From positions 1-45,750 of the IMG/VR virus record IMGVR_UViG_3300024262_000057: a stretch of DNA of 45,750 nt; one strand, written 5' to 3'. Position 1 is the first letter of the stretch. Each line of letters starts with the position of its first letter. The DNA is from a virus. Shown here piece after piece: positions 1 through 7,105 of the stretch. The translations under genes were made by a program, and so were the position numbers. The notes beneath the pieces are model-generated. The model made no database searches, was not told the DNA's origin, and saw only the letters and a list, made by a program, of their open reading frames with translations.

Positions 1-12
1 CTGCTGTTTCTG
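1..12. repeat. Terminal direct repeat, left copy (contig closure)
   Basis: The first 12 bases are identical to the last 12 (45739-45750). Overlapping the ends removes one copy and gives a circle of about 45,738 bp. The minus-strand ORF that runs off position 1 continues in frame at 45738. Because 12 is a multiple of three, frame alone cannot tell a 12-bp overlap from a real 12-bp tandem repeat. The overlap reading is favoured because it gives a natural sequence across the join. It is most simply an assembly overlap of a circular or permuted genome, not a biological terminal repeat. Confidence 0.8.
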
Positions 13-556
13 TAAGGGCAGTGCCAAGAATTTGAGCCAGATTCGATTTAACTACTCCTGAAGTGAAGTCAAGTTGCCCTGCAGCCGTGCCAGCAGATAT
101 TTTCATTGTGTCACCAGCCTCAGCAAACCCAGTGGCTGTAGCCCAGTCTCCTTGATTAGTTATCAATGTATTTATATCTGCTCCATTGTCATTCCCTGTC
201 TGAGCTGTGCCACTAACCTGTTTTGTATTAGCTTCCACTGGTTTCAGATCAAAACTACCTACAAAGCCAGTTGGATTTTGTGAATCAGCCGCAAGAGTAC
301 AAAAAACTGCGTATGTATTATTAGCTGCAAAGCCATTACCCGCCGTAGCCGCTATAGCTACTTCATAGCAACCCGCCGGATAGCCAGCAGCAGAAAGTAA
401 GACTGGCGTTGGACTATATACAGGAGCCGCATCTGCTGCCGCGCCTGCTAATCTCACATCACATGCCGGAGTGGCTCCATCATCTCCTGACCCTGATGTA
501 TTGTTAGATGCGAACCAGAAGAATACGGTAGACGTTAAAGTGGCATACTGCTTCAT
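1..556 (-). CDS. Tail/receptor-binding-like structural protein, N-terminal part (continues at 45738-44570)
   Basis: The ATG at 556 overlaps the stop codon of the preceding gene (ATGA), so the two are probably translationally coupled. The reading frame is open to position 1 and continues across the circular join into the ORF ending at 44570, giving a 574-residue protein. This part supplies residues 1-186. It begins MKQYATLTSTVFFWF and is rich in Ala, Gly, Thr and Ser, as in beta-rich phage tail proteins. The joined sequence reads LTETAGLIAAGFKKVF, a type of segment common in phage fibre and baseplate-upper proteins. It follows two other tail-like genes and the lysis genes. The exact function is not known; a host-contact or fibre-linked role is inferred. 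Confidence 0.7.
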   Translation of the reverse strand, partial: MKQYATLTSTVFFWFASNNTSGSGDDGATPACDVRLAGAAADAAPVYSPTPVLLSAAGYPAGCYEVAIAATAGNGFAANNTYAVFCTLAADSQNPTGFVGSFDLKPVEANTKQVSGTAQTGNDNGADINTLITNQGDWATATGFAEAGDTMKISAGTAAGQLDFTSGVVKSNLAQILGTALTETA

Positions 557-1716
557 AATAAACTCCCGTTAAATAAATCTGCTCCTAGATTACTCTTTTG
601 AAATTGATTCATTATTGCTCCTGACGGGCCAGCCGCCACATATTCTGCTGCCCCTACATCCCAGCCCGCATCGGCTGTGTCGGGCGTAGGCCTGGCGTTG
701 CCGGCAATATCCTTTTTGGATATGGCTTCACCGTTGGTGTCATTCTTGAAAAAGTCATCAAAATCGGAAGTTGCCGTTAGATCGTTATATGGGTTCCTAC
801 CACATCGTTGATCTGCTCCTATATTCCAGTCTGCCGATTCGGTAAGTGTGTAATCTTCCGATCCTACTGTCTCGTTAGTGAAACTGTTTAATCCTGTACT
901 TGTAAGATCCAGACTCTTATAATTATTATCTGCATGGACACTTTCTGCCGAGGTATCTTTAGACCCATTCCAACCGCTTGGAGCATCCCAGGAAGACGCA
1001 TCAAAATCCCCTCCGGTATTATTGGCCGCATAACAAGACCAGGCTATAGCTGTACCCACAGCAATCAGACTACTTATTCCTACCCCAGCATTTTTAATTG
1101 CGGTGCAACAAACTGCTCCACCAAGCCAAAATAAATGTGGCATCAGATATGCATAGCCGGTTGAAACGTGAATACCAATACCATCGCCACCGTAAACAAT
1201 ACAATTATATACCAGGCCTTGATCCACATCCACTCTGATTCCTTTACTGACATTAGATGCATCATTATTTTTACAATCAAAAACAACACAATTTATAGCT
1301 TTAATGTGAGCATAAGTTCTAAGATATATTGCTGTGCTTGTGCCAGCGTATGTCCCATTGTATCGTACAGTTACCTCCTGTATCCTACAATATGTTTCTT
1401 GCATCTGAAATAGTCTAAAAGAAGTTCCGGTGTAAATAAAATTAGCCCCAGTTCCCTTTTTGCCCGCAAATGGAGTAGCACAAGAAGATGATGATTTTAT
1501 AATGCGATAATGGGTGGCGTCTGTGTTTGTTGCTCCGGAAACGGATACTGCATCATTGTGATCCTGGCTATCATAACATTCGAGGGTGGATAGCCCTATC
1601 CCGCTTAGATCATTATCAGTAGCGGATTCCCAGGTAGCTAATGAACTATATTCAGGATCACCACCGCCAGGAAGCGAACCAACTCCACCTGAATCGTATG
1701 AATAAGTTTCGGCCAT
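553..1716 (-). CDS. Probable right-handed beta-helix tail protein
   Basis: 387 residues. The central part has short Val/Ile-rich strands with Asn and Cys at turns (for example CVVFDCKNNDAS), as in parallel beta-helix proteins. The C-terminal third ends with the block DIAGNARPTPDTADAGWDVG, a signature often seen after beta-helix repeats in phage and secreted surface proteins. No signal peptide is seen. GAGGACAAGAAATAA before the ATG supplies the ribosome site. It lies between a 211-residue protein of unknown role and the long tail gene that crosses the contig ends, in the same late transcript. A fibre, spike or receptor-binding role is likely; enzyme activity on glycans is possible but no catalytic residues can be assigned. 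Confidence 0.65.
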   Translation of the reverse strand: MAETYSYDSGGVGSLPGGGDPEYSSLATWESATDNDLSGIGLSTLECYDSQDHNDAVSVSGATNTDATHYRIIKSSSSCATPFAGKKGTGANFIYTGTSFRLFQMQETYCRIQEVTVRYNGTYAGTSTAIYLRTYAHIKAINCVVFDCKNNDASNVSKGIRVDVDQGLVYNCIVYGGDGIGIHVSTGYAYLMPHLFWLGGAVCCTAIKNAGVGISSLIAVGTAIAWSCYAANNTGGDFDASSWDAPSGWNGSKDTSAESVHADNNYKSLDLTSTGLNSFTNETVGSEDYTLTESADWNIGADQRCGRNPYNDLTATSDFDDFFKNDTNGEAISKKDIAGNARPTPDTADAGWDVGAAEYVAAGPSGAIMNQFQKSNLGADLFNGSLL

Positions 1717-2352
1717 TTATTTCTTGTCCTCAATGAAGATAGGTTGTATGAGATTAAGCCCGTCTGCTTCGATTACATACCGATTATTCTTTTTGTCATA
1801 ATAGTCCAGCTTGGATATATCCCGAATAGATGGGACATATAATTGTTCTTTATCCAGCATTTTACTGCTAGCTACATCCAACACCTTGAGATCATCTACA
1901 GGTATATTGAATCGCCGCTCCTTTAGGATACCAAGTAAAACTTCCGTCTTACCGTCTTCTGTTTCTTTATATCCAACATCGACCAGATCATAGTATGGCT
2001 CGCATAAGGCTTCCATCTGCGCTCTGGTCAATCCATCTATTGTTACAATGAGGAATTGTTTCCTCTCGGTAGGTGTCCATTTATTTCTATGTTCATAGGG
2101 CTTGAACGCTATAACATCGCCAGGTATTTCCCGTTTCTCGCATCCGGTACATGCATACACAAAGTATTTTTCCGTATCATAATCTGTAGGTTCATCAACA
2201 TGACGACTGACTGTTAGGTGTACTTGCTCTTCCCTGAATTGCTCTATACCCTGATAGTTAATCCCCATAGAGAGCTTGACGGTAGTCAGTTTATTCTCAC
2301 GTAGTTCATATCGCCACTTATTATGTCCAAATAGGGCTACAGACCATTTCAT
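1717..2352 (-). CDS. Unknown protein in the tail-fibre module
   Basis: 211 residues, no family recognised. A Cys pair (CTGCEKRE, near residue 70) could bind a metal but has no clear partner pair. The protein is soluble, with mixed charge and no signal peptide or membrane segment. The start is supported by TTGAGGTG about ten bases upstream. It lies between a secreted FN3-like protein and a beta-helix tail protein, 4 bases or fewer from each, so it is almost certainly cotranscribed with them. A structural or assembly role in the tail region is inferred from position only. Confidence 0.6.
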   Translation of the reverse strand: MKWSVALFGHNKWRYELRENKLTTVKLSMGINYQGIEQFREEQVHLTVSRHVDEPTDYDTEKYFVYACTGCEKREIPGDVIAFKPYEHRNKWTPTERKQFLIVTIDGLTRAQMEALCEPYYDLVDVGYKETEDGKTEVLLGILKERRFNIPVDDLKVLDVASSKMLDKEQLYVPSIRDISKLDYYDKKNNRYVIEADGLNLIQPIFIEDKK

Positions 2353-2355
2353 TTA

Positions 2356-2742
2356 TCACTGCACCTCAATCACTATCCCAGCAGGTTCCGATGTAACAGT
2401 GGGGCTCGGAGCCGTCTGGAGGCTGACCTCGTTGAAAAAAACCGATACAGCCGCACCTCCATCACTTTCATTTCCAGCGGCGTCATAGGCTGTTACTGTT
2501 ATCCCGTGTGCCCCCTCCTCAATATCGGGAATCGTGTAAGTAGTTGCATTGCCCGCATCGAATACCTGTGGGTAAATGCCGTTATGCGCTAGACCATCCC
2601 ACTTGGAAGGAGGGGCGTAATAGACATTGTATCCAGTAGTAATACCATCGGTATTTGCATCCCAAGTAACCAACAACTGAGCTGCCCACACAGGGAAAGC
2701 CAGAAATAATATTATAACCACTATCCCTAAAGTTCTTTTCAT
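2356..2742 (-). CDS. Secreted or virion-surface protein with a fibronectin type III-like domain
   Basis: The ATG at 2742 is chosen over an upstream GTG (2751) because GAGGTGGGG lies 5' of it and a signal peptide then starts properly: MKRTLGIVVIILFLAFPVWA, with a cleavable-looking A-x-A end. The mature part (about 105 residues) contains LLVTWDANTDGITTGYNVYY and ends a strand with GITVTAYDAAGNESDG, typical FN3 features. A signal peptide is unusual for a tail component, so the protein may be exported to the host envelope or surface. Its place between lysis genes and tail genes fits either role. Confidence 0.7.
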   Translation of the reverse strand: MKRTLGIVVIILFLAFPVWAAQLLVTWDANTDGITTGYNVYYAPPSKWDGLAHNGIYPQVFDAGNATTYTIPDIEEGAHGITVTAYDAAGNESDGGAAVSVFFNEVSLQTAPSPTVTSEPAGIVIEVQ

Positions 2743-2780
2743 TATCCCCACCTCACTATTTTATTACTATGTAATATCTC

Positions 2781-2801
2781 AAAATCCCTTTCCGAGAAGG
2801 G
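2781..2801 (-). terminator. Weak intrinsic terminator-like hairpin
   Basis: On the minus strand a CCCTT/AAGGG stem with a six-base loop is followed by ATTTT. It lies 3' of the lysis genes and 5' of the FN3-like gene. The stem is short, so it may only reduce read-through. Confidence 0.3.
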
Positions 2802-2826
2802 CTCGTGGAGAATCTTATGCTACTCA

Positions 2827-2949
2827 TCATCTCACCTTTGTCAGCCAATCAATCCCCCAATCTATAGCTTTCAAGAAAGGATATGCCAATGCAAAGAGAA
2901 TCAAGCCTCCTGTCATCCTACCCAGTATTGCCAGATCTCTACCGGTCAT
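2827..2949 (-). CDS. Small single-pass membrane protein, likely part of the lysis cassette
   Basis: A 40-residue ORF whose ATG overlaps the stop of the holin gene as TAATG, the classic arrangement for translational coupling. One hydrophobic segment (GGLILFALAYPFLKAI) is flanked by basic residues at the N-terminus and a Trp-rich amphipathic end. It is below usual ORF length cut-offs. The coupling to a holin suggests a second holin, antiholin or pinholin, but this is inference; no family was recognised. Confidence 0.55.
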   Translation of the reverse strand: MTGRDLAILGRMTGGLILFALAYPFLKAIDWGIDWLTKVR

Positions 2950-3272
2950 TATTTATCCCAATGAAATAATTTCCAAACTCTGGACTCGATCTTCTTTTTT
3001 AACCTCTCCAAAAAGGCATCGGTTTTAGCTTTTGGTAGAGCGGCAAGTGCAAAATTAACCGCTAGATCCAGTTTGTCGTTAGAGGGCAAATTCTTTCCTC
3101 TCTTCGCCACATAAGCCCGCCCTGCCTCTTCGGCATACGAGACGGCCTGGTCAACTACTGTGTCCTCCATTTCCATGTCCAACTTTTTATTGGCCTTGTG
3201 GAAAAACGCCCCGATGAATCCTGTTAAAACTGCCCCTAGTAGAGGGACAACTGCCAAAATTAATGTTTCCAT
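2949..3272 (-). CDS. Holin, LL-H type (phage holin superfamily 6-like)
   Basis: 107 residues. The N-terminal hydrophobic segment (about residues 3-24, ILAVVPLLGAVLTGFIGAFF) is followed by an acidic/basic helix with AVSYAEEAGRAYVAKRGKN and a C-terminal charged amphipathic part. This is the layout of LL-H family holins, which have one N-terminal membrane helix and a long soluble domain with the conserved segment A-V-x-x-A-E. AAAGGAGAGAGATC gives a strong ribosome site. It would form lesions in the inner membrane that release the endolysins encoded at 3741-4349 and 4364-4795. Confidence 0.75.
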   Translation of the reverse strand: METLILAVVPLLGAVLTGFIGAFFHKANKKLDMEMEDTVVDQAVSYAEEAGRAYVAKRGKNLPSNDKLDLAVNFALAALPKAKTDAFLERLKKKIESRVWKLFHWDK

Positions 3273-3287
3273 GATCTCTCTCCTTTT

Positions 3288-3512
3288 TTATTTTCTTAAG
3301 GCTTGTTCAATATTACCAAGCCTCTTTTCTATTTTCTCCATCCAGTGAATGATATTACCAGATCTTTCATCGCAGAATGTCCTACTCATTCCATTGCCAT
3401 TGACATTGCCTTTCTTCCCGTTAGTCCAAACCACTGCTGCTGATCTCAGCATGAAAAACCCAAACCCAACGCCCATACCACCTACTGCCATTCCCCAGCT
3501 AGGATCAATCAT
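3288..3512 (-). CDS. Small membrane protein with C-terminal coiled coil (lysis-associated)
   Basis: 74 residues. A Gly/Met/Phe-rich membrane segment (GMAVGGMGVGFGFFMLRSAA, about residues 7-26) is followed by a polar region and a short heptad-like helix (WMEKIEKRLGNIEQALRK) at the C-terminus. One membrane segment plus a short coiled coil between an endolysin and a holin resembles holin accessory proteins or antiholins. It overlaps the 3505-3747 gene by eight bases. The exact lysis role is inferred from layout and context. Confidence 0.6.
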   Translation of the reverse strand: MIDPSWGMAVGGMGVGFGFFMLRSAAVVWTNGKKGNVNGNGMSRTFCDERSGNIIHWMEKIEKRLGNIEQALRK

Positions 3513-3747
3513 TCCGTTTCTCCTTTGCCGTCTTCACCAGTTTAAGCTTCTCGCTAAAAGCCTCTACGCTTACTATCCATCGAGCGAGGCGCCCTTCGAC
3601 TTCCCACAGATGCCTGATTAGGCATTCATCCGTTCCGCTGATCCTGATTTGAGCAAACATAGTTTGCAGGGTATTTGTGATATTGTCCAGCTCCCCTTGC
3701 AGATTTTCTGTCGTTAGTTTTTTTATGGGTTTCCACTGCGTCAGCAT
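3505..3747 (-). CDS. Small helical protein in the lysis cassette, unknown
   Basis: 80 residues, predicted mainly helical with heptad-like spacing (LQGELDNITNTLQTMFAQI and later AFSEKLKLVKTAKEKR). No membrane segment or signal peptide. It overlaps the amidase gene upstream by seven bases and the membrane-coiled-coil gene downstream, so all are co-translated in one block. No family recognised; a regulator or chaperone of lysis is possible, but only by position. Confidence 0.55.
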   Translation of the reverse strand: MLTQWKPIKKLTTENLQGELDNITNTLQTMFAQIRISGTDECLIRHLWEVEGRLARWIVSVEAFSEKLKLVKTAKEKRND

Positions 3748-4349
3748 GTCAGCACCTTTGCCCCGGTTGCCTCTATATGGGCTTTATAATCCTTCCTGAT
3801 TATCTCCCTGATTCCCTCCACTATTGCCTCCGCCAGTGCTAGTCGTCCCTTATATGTTAATAGGGGGCGGGCATCCTTATCATTATCAATAAATAAGGGT
3901 TCCAGGATGATGCCCGGGCATTTGGTGTCCATAATAAATCCGAGATTGTCCCTGTGCTTTATGCCTCTATCCCTATTGCCCAACGCCTGCTGGATATGCC
4001 TTTGTAATATTTCGGCATACTCCTTCTCGGTATCGGTATTATATAGCGTTTCGCATCCATCAGCCCCTCCGGCAAAGGCATTGAAATGCAATTCTATAAC
4101 CAGACTCACAGGCTTAAGCTCGTGAATCGCATTAATGCTGTGAATCTTCCACTTTAAGGAATCCTGATAATCTGTAAATTGAGTGAGATGTATGTCTACA
4201 TCCAAAAAAGCTATCTCTTTATTGCCTGTGAATAGGGACATCACAACATCGCAAATCTGTAAAGCACAGCAATGTTCTCTCAGGTGATACTTGACGTTAT
4301 CCGCCCCGTACCGATCATTATCATGTCCTGCTGAAAGTATTATATGCAT
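3741..4349 (-). CDS. N-acetylmuramoyl-L-alanine amidase (amidase_3-like endolysin)
   Basis: 202 residues. The family pattern of zinc amidase_3 enzymes is visible in order: an N-terminal IILSAGHD (His9 as first zinc ligand), VIELHFNA (His88 as last zinc ligand), GCETLYN, and PGIILEPLFIDN (Glu150 as catalytic acid). The length fits a bare catalytic domain with no separate cell-wall-binding module. It would cut the amide bond between MurNAc and the peptide. No signal peptide is present, so export would rely on the holin. It follows the M15-like peptidase gene with a 14-base gap. Two peptidoglycan enzymes in one cassette suggest a combined attack on the wall. Confidence 0.85.
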   Translation of the reverse strand: MHIILSAGHDNDRYGADNVKYHLREHCCALQICDVVMSLFTGNKEIAFLDVDIHLTQFTDYQDSLKWKIHSINAIHELKPVSLVIELHFNAFAGGADGCETLYNTDTEKEYAEILQRHIQQALGNRDRGIKHRDNLGFIMDTKCPGIILEPLFIDNDKDARPLLTYKGRLALAEAIVEGIREIIRKDYKAHIEATGAKVLTC

Positions 4350-4363
4350 CTTTTATATCTCTT

Positions 4364-4795
4364 TTATCTCTTTTCGTTTCTGTCGTCAATATGATAAAAG
4401 GGTTTGTGGTAGCCCCACCAATATATTCCAAGTGCTGAGAATAATCCAAGCCTATCAATCTGCCGCATTACCTTTCTTGGGGATAATTTACACCAAAAAT
4501 CCAATGCTCGCCCGCGATAGTGATAGGAATCATCGGCATGCCCTGATGTGGCAAAGCCATCAATAATATTCATAGAAACATCAATAACTAATCTTAGAAG
4601 TAAAATTTTCTGCATAAAGACATAGTTCATTTCATCACCACACTCACGCGGTGTAAAGAACGAATACATCCCCGCCCATTGATCTTCCGTCATCCTCTTT
4701 CCTTCTCTTCTTACTGCCTTTGCGGTTACCGTCCTCGCGGAAAGAAACGAGGGCAACGGGAGGTAGACATTACCCTCGCAGAAGAGTGCTGTCAT
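4364..4795 (-). CDS. M15-like D,D-/L,D-peptidase, candidate endolysin
   Basis: 143 residues from the ATG at 4795, which overlaps the stop of the sigma gene (ATGA). An ATG at 4693 with GAAGGAAAGAGG upstream would give a 109-residue core and may be the real start. The M15 zinc pattern is present: SYHYRGRALDF (His92 and Asp99, H-x6-D), then PFYHIDDR (His134 and Asp136, H-x-D). The family cuts peptide cross-links or stem peptides in the cell wall. A sigma-28-like minus-10 motif (4811-4823) lies directly upstream. The N-terminal 34 residues look unstructured and may not be translated. Confidence 0.7.
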   Translation of the reverse strand: MTALFCEGNVYLPLPSFLSARTVTAKAVRREGKRMTEDQWAGMYSFFTPRECGDEMNYVFMQKILLLRLVIDVSMNIIDGFATSGHADDSYHYRGRALDFWCKLSPRKVMRQIDRLGLFSALGIYWWGYHKPFYHIDDRNEKR

Positions 4796-5115
4796 TTTAC
4801 TTCTTTACTTATATTATCTGCATTCAATCCATAGTGAACTATTTCCGGTTTTTTTTCTTTACTCTTTGTCCGATACGGACGCATTCCTTGATGCTGATTA
4901 ATCGCCGTCAACATCGCTCCCCTTATCCGCCGATACGCATACGTTATAAACTTAACCCCTCTCTTTGGATCATATCTTTCCCATGCCTCCATTAACCCAA
5001 TACACCCATAATCGTATAAATCATTTATATCCATTCCCTTCGGCAATCGAGAAGCAAAAGACTTTGTCATCTTTTTAACCTCCGGTAAATAATCAGCAGG
5101 GGAAGGTCTAATCAC
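4792..5115 (-). CDS. Minimal sigma factor, FliA/sigma-28-like region 2 only
   Basis: 107 residues from a GTG at 5115. An ATG at 5070 behind GGAGG is an alternative start giving 92 residues. Residues 8-73 align by eye with sigma-70 family region 2: DINDLYDYGCIGLMEAWERY (core-binding helix and 2.2), then KFITYAYRRIRGAMLTAIN (2.3-2.4). The closest familiar match is FliA, which has Y-D...F-x-T-Y-A-x-x-R-I-R-G-A-M-L. No region 3 helix-turn-helix or region 4 follows; the last 30 residues are basic and polar. I infer it binds host RNA polymerase and recognises a minus-10 element alone, as T4 gp55 does. It overlaps the gene upstream by eight bases and is coupled to the M15-like gene. Confidence 0.75.
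   Translation of the reverse strand: MIRPSPADYLPEVKKMTKSFASRLPKGMDINDLYDYGCIGLMEAWERYDPKRGVKFITYAYRRIRGAMLTAINQHQGMRPYRTKSKEKKPEIVHYGLNADNISKEVK
4811..4823 (-). promoter_or_regulatory. Candidate late promoter motif, copy 1
   Basis: On the minus strand this reads ATGCAGATAATAT, matching three other sites (25020-25032, 36754-36766, 41746-41758). It contains GCAGATAA, one base from the sigma-28 minus-10 consensus GCCGATAA. A start about seven bases downstream would place the mRNA 5' end just before the ribosome site of the M15-like gene. It lies inside the 3' end of the sigma gene, where it codes A-D-N-I. No shared minus-35 element is seen. Confidence 0.5.
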
Positions 5116-5674
5116 AAAGCTCGAATTGATCGGACTGATTGTTAGTTATCTCATCAAACTCAGCCTGAGTAATCTTCTGTGGATTTTTTACTAATATAGA
5201 TCGCTCCCACGTTTCGCCTTTACATACAGATCGTGCATCTATATTGACCAATACGGCAAAAGTAACTCCTACCGAATTTTCCTGAGCTTCACCCGTAGCA
5301 AGTATATAACGAGGGCCAGTAGTGTATGGTAGTTCCGGGTGGGGATCATTTATAAACTCTTGCCCTTTGTGATACGTCCGCTCCGGCTTTTTCTCCTTAA
5401 CTTCAGTGGCGTAGCCATTGTTTAGGAGCCAATTCCAATTACCAAATACATCCTCTCCAAGGCACCAACCATATACGACCTCCAAACTTGGCTCATCTAT
5501 CCATCCAAATTTCCTAACATACTTGTTAAATTCCCCACTACAGGGATTCGATTCAAATATACTCTGTCCGGATAAACTCTTTAGCTTCCTGTATGTTCTA
5601 TTCAGAGTTTTGTCTGTTATGGTGTCGGTTGCCATCTTGCCTGTGCCTATAGGATAATGCGGAAATGGAGGCAT
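5108..5674 (-). CDS. Unknown protein upstream of the phage sigma gene
   Basis: 188 residues from the ATG at 5674, or 175 from the ATG at 5635; both have only modest ribosome sites. No family recognised. It is soluble, with a Trp-rich centre (VVYGWCLGEDVFGNWNWLL) and a beta-rich C-terminal half. It overlaps the sigma gene (stop at 5108, sigma start at 5115), so expression of the two is probably linked. A regulatory partner of the sigma factor is possible, but nothing in the sequence shows it. Confidence 0.55.
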   Translation of the reverse strand: MPPFPHYPIGTGKMATDTITDKTLNRTYRKLKSLSGQSIFESNPCSGEFNKYVRKFGWIDEPSLEVVYGWCLGEDVFGNWNWLLNNGYATEVKEKKPERTYHKGQEFINDPHPELPYTTGPRYILATGEAQENSVGVTFAVLVNIDARSVCKGETWERSILVKNPQKITQAEFDEITNNQSDQFELCD

Positions 5675-5760
5675 ATATCCCCACAGAGAATCCGGCCATG
5701 TGCTTCTTGTATCTTAACCGTCTTCTTTGCCATCTTTCTATAAATCTCAGATACATCCAT
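5647..5760 (-). CDS. Small ORF of 37 residues with a strong ribosome site
   Basis: The ATG at 5760 is preceded by GGAGGAGACATT. The product starts MDVSEIYRKMAKKTVKIQEA and is basic. It overlaps the N-terminal part of the 188-residue gene in another frame. A longer ORF in a third frame (to 5598) uses the same DNA but lacks an equally placed ribosome site and ends in a His/Arg/Asn-rich tail that looks non-coding. No family recognised. Confidence 0.4.
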   Translation of the reverse strand: MDVSEIYRKMAKKTVKIQEAHGRILCGDICLHFRIIL

Positions 5761-5904
5761 AATGTCTCCTCCTTCCTGCCCCTATCCTCCTCCTTGCATA
5801 CTAAATATATACTTGTCAAACATTTTCTAAATTCCATACCCATATTTTTATATTTTTCATAGATAGGTCATAGGGAATGGAGAGACCTTATAAACGGTAA
5901 GAGA

Positions 5905-5940
5905 TACCCCCGGCCTCGCTCCCACGGGTGGTGGGGGTCT
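5905..5940. other. GC-rich inverted repeat in a 127-base intergenic stretch
   Basis: An ACCCCC/GGGGGT stem with a 21-base GC-rich interior lies between the HTH-zinc gene and the next leftward genes. It has no T-tract on either strand, so it is not a standard terminator. It could be an mRNA processing or attenuation structure. The rest of 5844-5970 is AT-rich; it holds an AGGTC/GACCT inverted repeat (about 5866-5891) but no clear promoter. Confidence 0.3.
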
Positions 5941-5970
5941 AGCTGGAGATCGGATCGGCGGTTTGCCTGG

Positions 5971-6309
5971 CTATGGCTTGCAATGTCGCTCAGTCATTAG
6001 TCTCTTGATGTGCCGATAGGTCGGGTCAGCATGGTTTAGTCTCCATGCTTTAGAGCATGTCAAAGAACAGAAGTGGTGTTGCCCTTGCCTAGCCTTGGCT
6101 TTGGAACGTATGAATGGATGCTCGCACTGATCACACTGTAATTGCACCTGATATCGGGATGTATCCACCTGCATGTCTCGCAGTATGTGCCATATAGCCT
6201 GGCGTGAGCGGTGATAGCTCCGTACTAACACGCTCATGGATACACCTGCCAAGTATGCCTGCTTTAAGCCCTGTCTCTCCTCGCCTGTGAGCCGTCTGAC
6301 TCTGTCCAT
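5971..6309 (-). CDS. HTH plus treble-clef zinc-finger DNA-binding protein
   Basis: 112 residues. The N-terminal half (residues 7-48) looks like a resolvase/homeodomain-type helix-turn-helix: LTGEERQGLKQAYLAGVSMS followed by a recognition-helix-like SRQAIWHILRDM. The second half has CDQC (residues 59-62) and CSLTC (81-85) in the C-x2-C/C-x3-C spacing of small phage zinc fingers related to HNH-type treble clefs, but without an HNH catalytic His-Asn-His. It is the first gene of the leftward operon that reaches the phage sigma factor. A transcription-regulator role is inferred. A consensus-like promoter and a strong GGGGG ribosome site precede it. Confidence 0.7.
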   Translation of the reverse strand: MDRVRRLTGEERQGLKQAYLAGVSMSVLVRSYHRSRQAIWHILRDMQVDTSRYQVQLQCDQCEHPFIRSKAKARQGQHHFCSLTCSKAWRLNHADPTYRHIKRLMTERHCKP

Positions 6310-6327
6310 AATTTACCCCCTGATATA

Positions 6328-6355
6328 ACTATACATATCTATTAAATAAAGTCAA
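6328..6355 (-). promoter_or_regulatory. Sigma-70 promoter for the leftward regulator operon
   Basis: Minus 35 TTGACT (6350-6355) and minus 10 TATAGT (6328-6333) are separated by 16 bases; each differs from consensus at one position. The ATG of the HTH-zinc gene follows about 20 bases downstream. An inverted repeat GTCAA-gttaa-TTGAC (6351-6365) overlaps the minus 35 box and is a candidate operator. Confidence 0.7.
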
Positions 6356-7105
6356 GTTAATTGACCTAATGCCAGTTAACATAAGATATCTTACCAGACG
6401 TTAGCCCTGAACCTTAAAGGTTAAAGTGATGCTTTAAGCTACACACTTTCTCATAGGGGGTGGCACAGGCAAGAGAGTATGCCAAAATGTATGATGTATG
6501 ATGTATGACATCACTACTGAATATAGCTGATGAGTCTCTGGTTACTAGTGTTGGGAGGCTAGGAGATAAGGTGAGTACGTGGTGGTTACTATATCGGTGA
6601 GGCCACCGCTTTGGTGGGCTAGGAGGATAAAGATTTGAGGGCAAGTTTCCCCCCTTGTGTTTTTGGGGGGTTGTCTGCATCCAGGAGCGTAGGGCTCCAG
6701 CTTGTCCAGGCAGTGCATTACCTAGCGGCTATCGCGTGGTAGCTCTTTGCAGCGTCCCCTAGCCTCACGGCTACACTGACGGGGTCTATGGTCATCTGGA
6801 TAGCTGGTTGTCTTCTTGTCCCGGTGCCAGCCAGGCCGGGGGCATGGGTTGAAGCTCGATCCTGCTCTTTAGATCTGTCTCTCATCATATAGGAGTAGTA
6901 TATATCATAAGTAGAAAGTAATATCAAGAGGATTATTTGCGGGCATTTAAAGCTTAACTTCATGCTTTAGGTTATGCATATCTGATGCCACATTTATTTT
7001 GGCTTGGTGGGGGCAGGCTGAGCGGGTGATTATTGGGCATAATGTAGATTGTTGGCATGGATTTCTCACATAATAGGGTAGAAGCAAAAAATTAAGGAGG
7101 CTATC
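6356..7105. other. Non-coding divergent control region
   Basis: About 750 bases between leftward and rightward operons. I see no convincing gene. Two minus-strand ORFs (6414-6680, 6718-6963) lack ribosome sites and have Pro/Ser/His-rich or irregular sequences. Visible structure: palindrome AAGATATCTT (6383-6392), inverted repeat AACCTT-A-AAGGTT (6410-6422), GTATGAT tandem repeats (about 6490-6507), a GCCACC/GGTGG hairpin (about 6602-6620), a six-C/six-G hairpin (6649-6670), GGAGC/GCTCC (6684-6698), and the related words GATGCTTTAAGCT (6429) and CATGCTTTAGGTT (6961). These are candidate operators or RNA structures. No confident promoter was found for the rightward genes. Confidence 0.5.

Noticed and set aside
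2754-2830. 24-codon ORF after the small lysis membrane protein
   Set aside because: Coupled ATG only; no ribosome site and it crosses the weak terminator.
5598-5843. 81-codon minus-strand ORF
   Set aside because: The well-placed ribosome site favours the 37-residue ORF in another frame, and the C-terminal part is His/Arg/Asn-rich and overlaps the 188-residue gene.
6414-6963. Two minus-strand ORFs in the control region (88 and 81 codons)
   Set aside because: No ribosome sites and irregular amino acid composition; overlap with inverted repeats suggests non-coding DNA.
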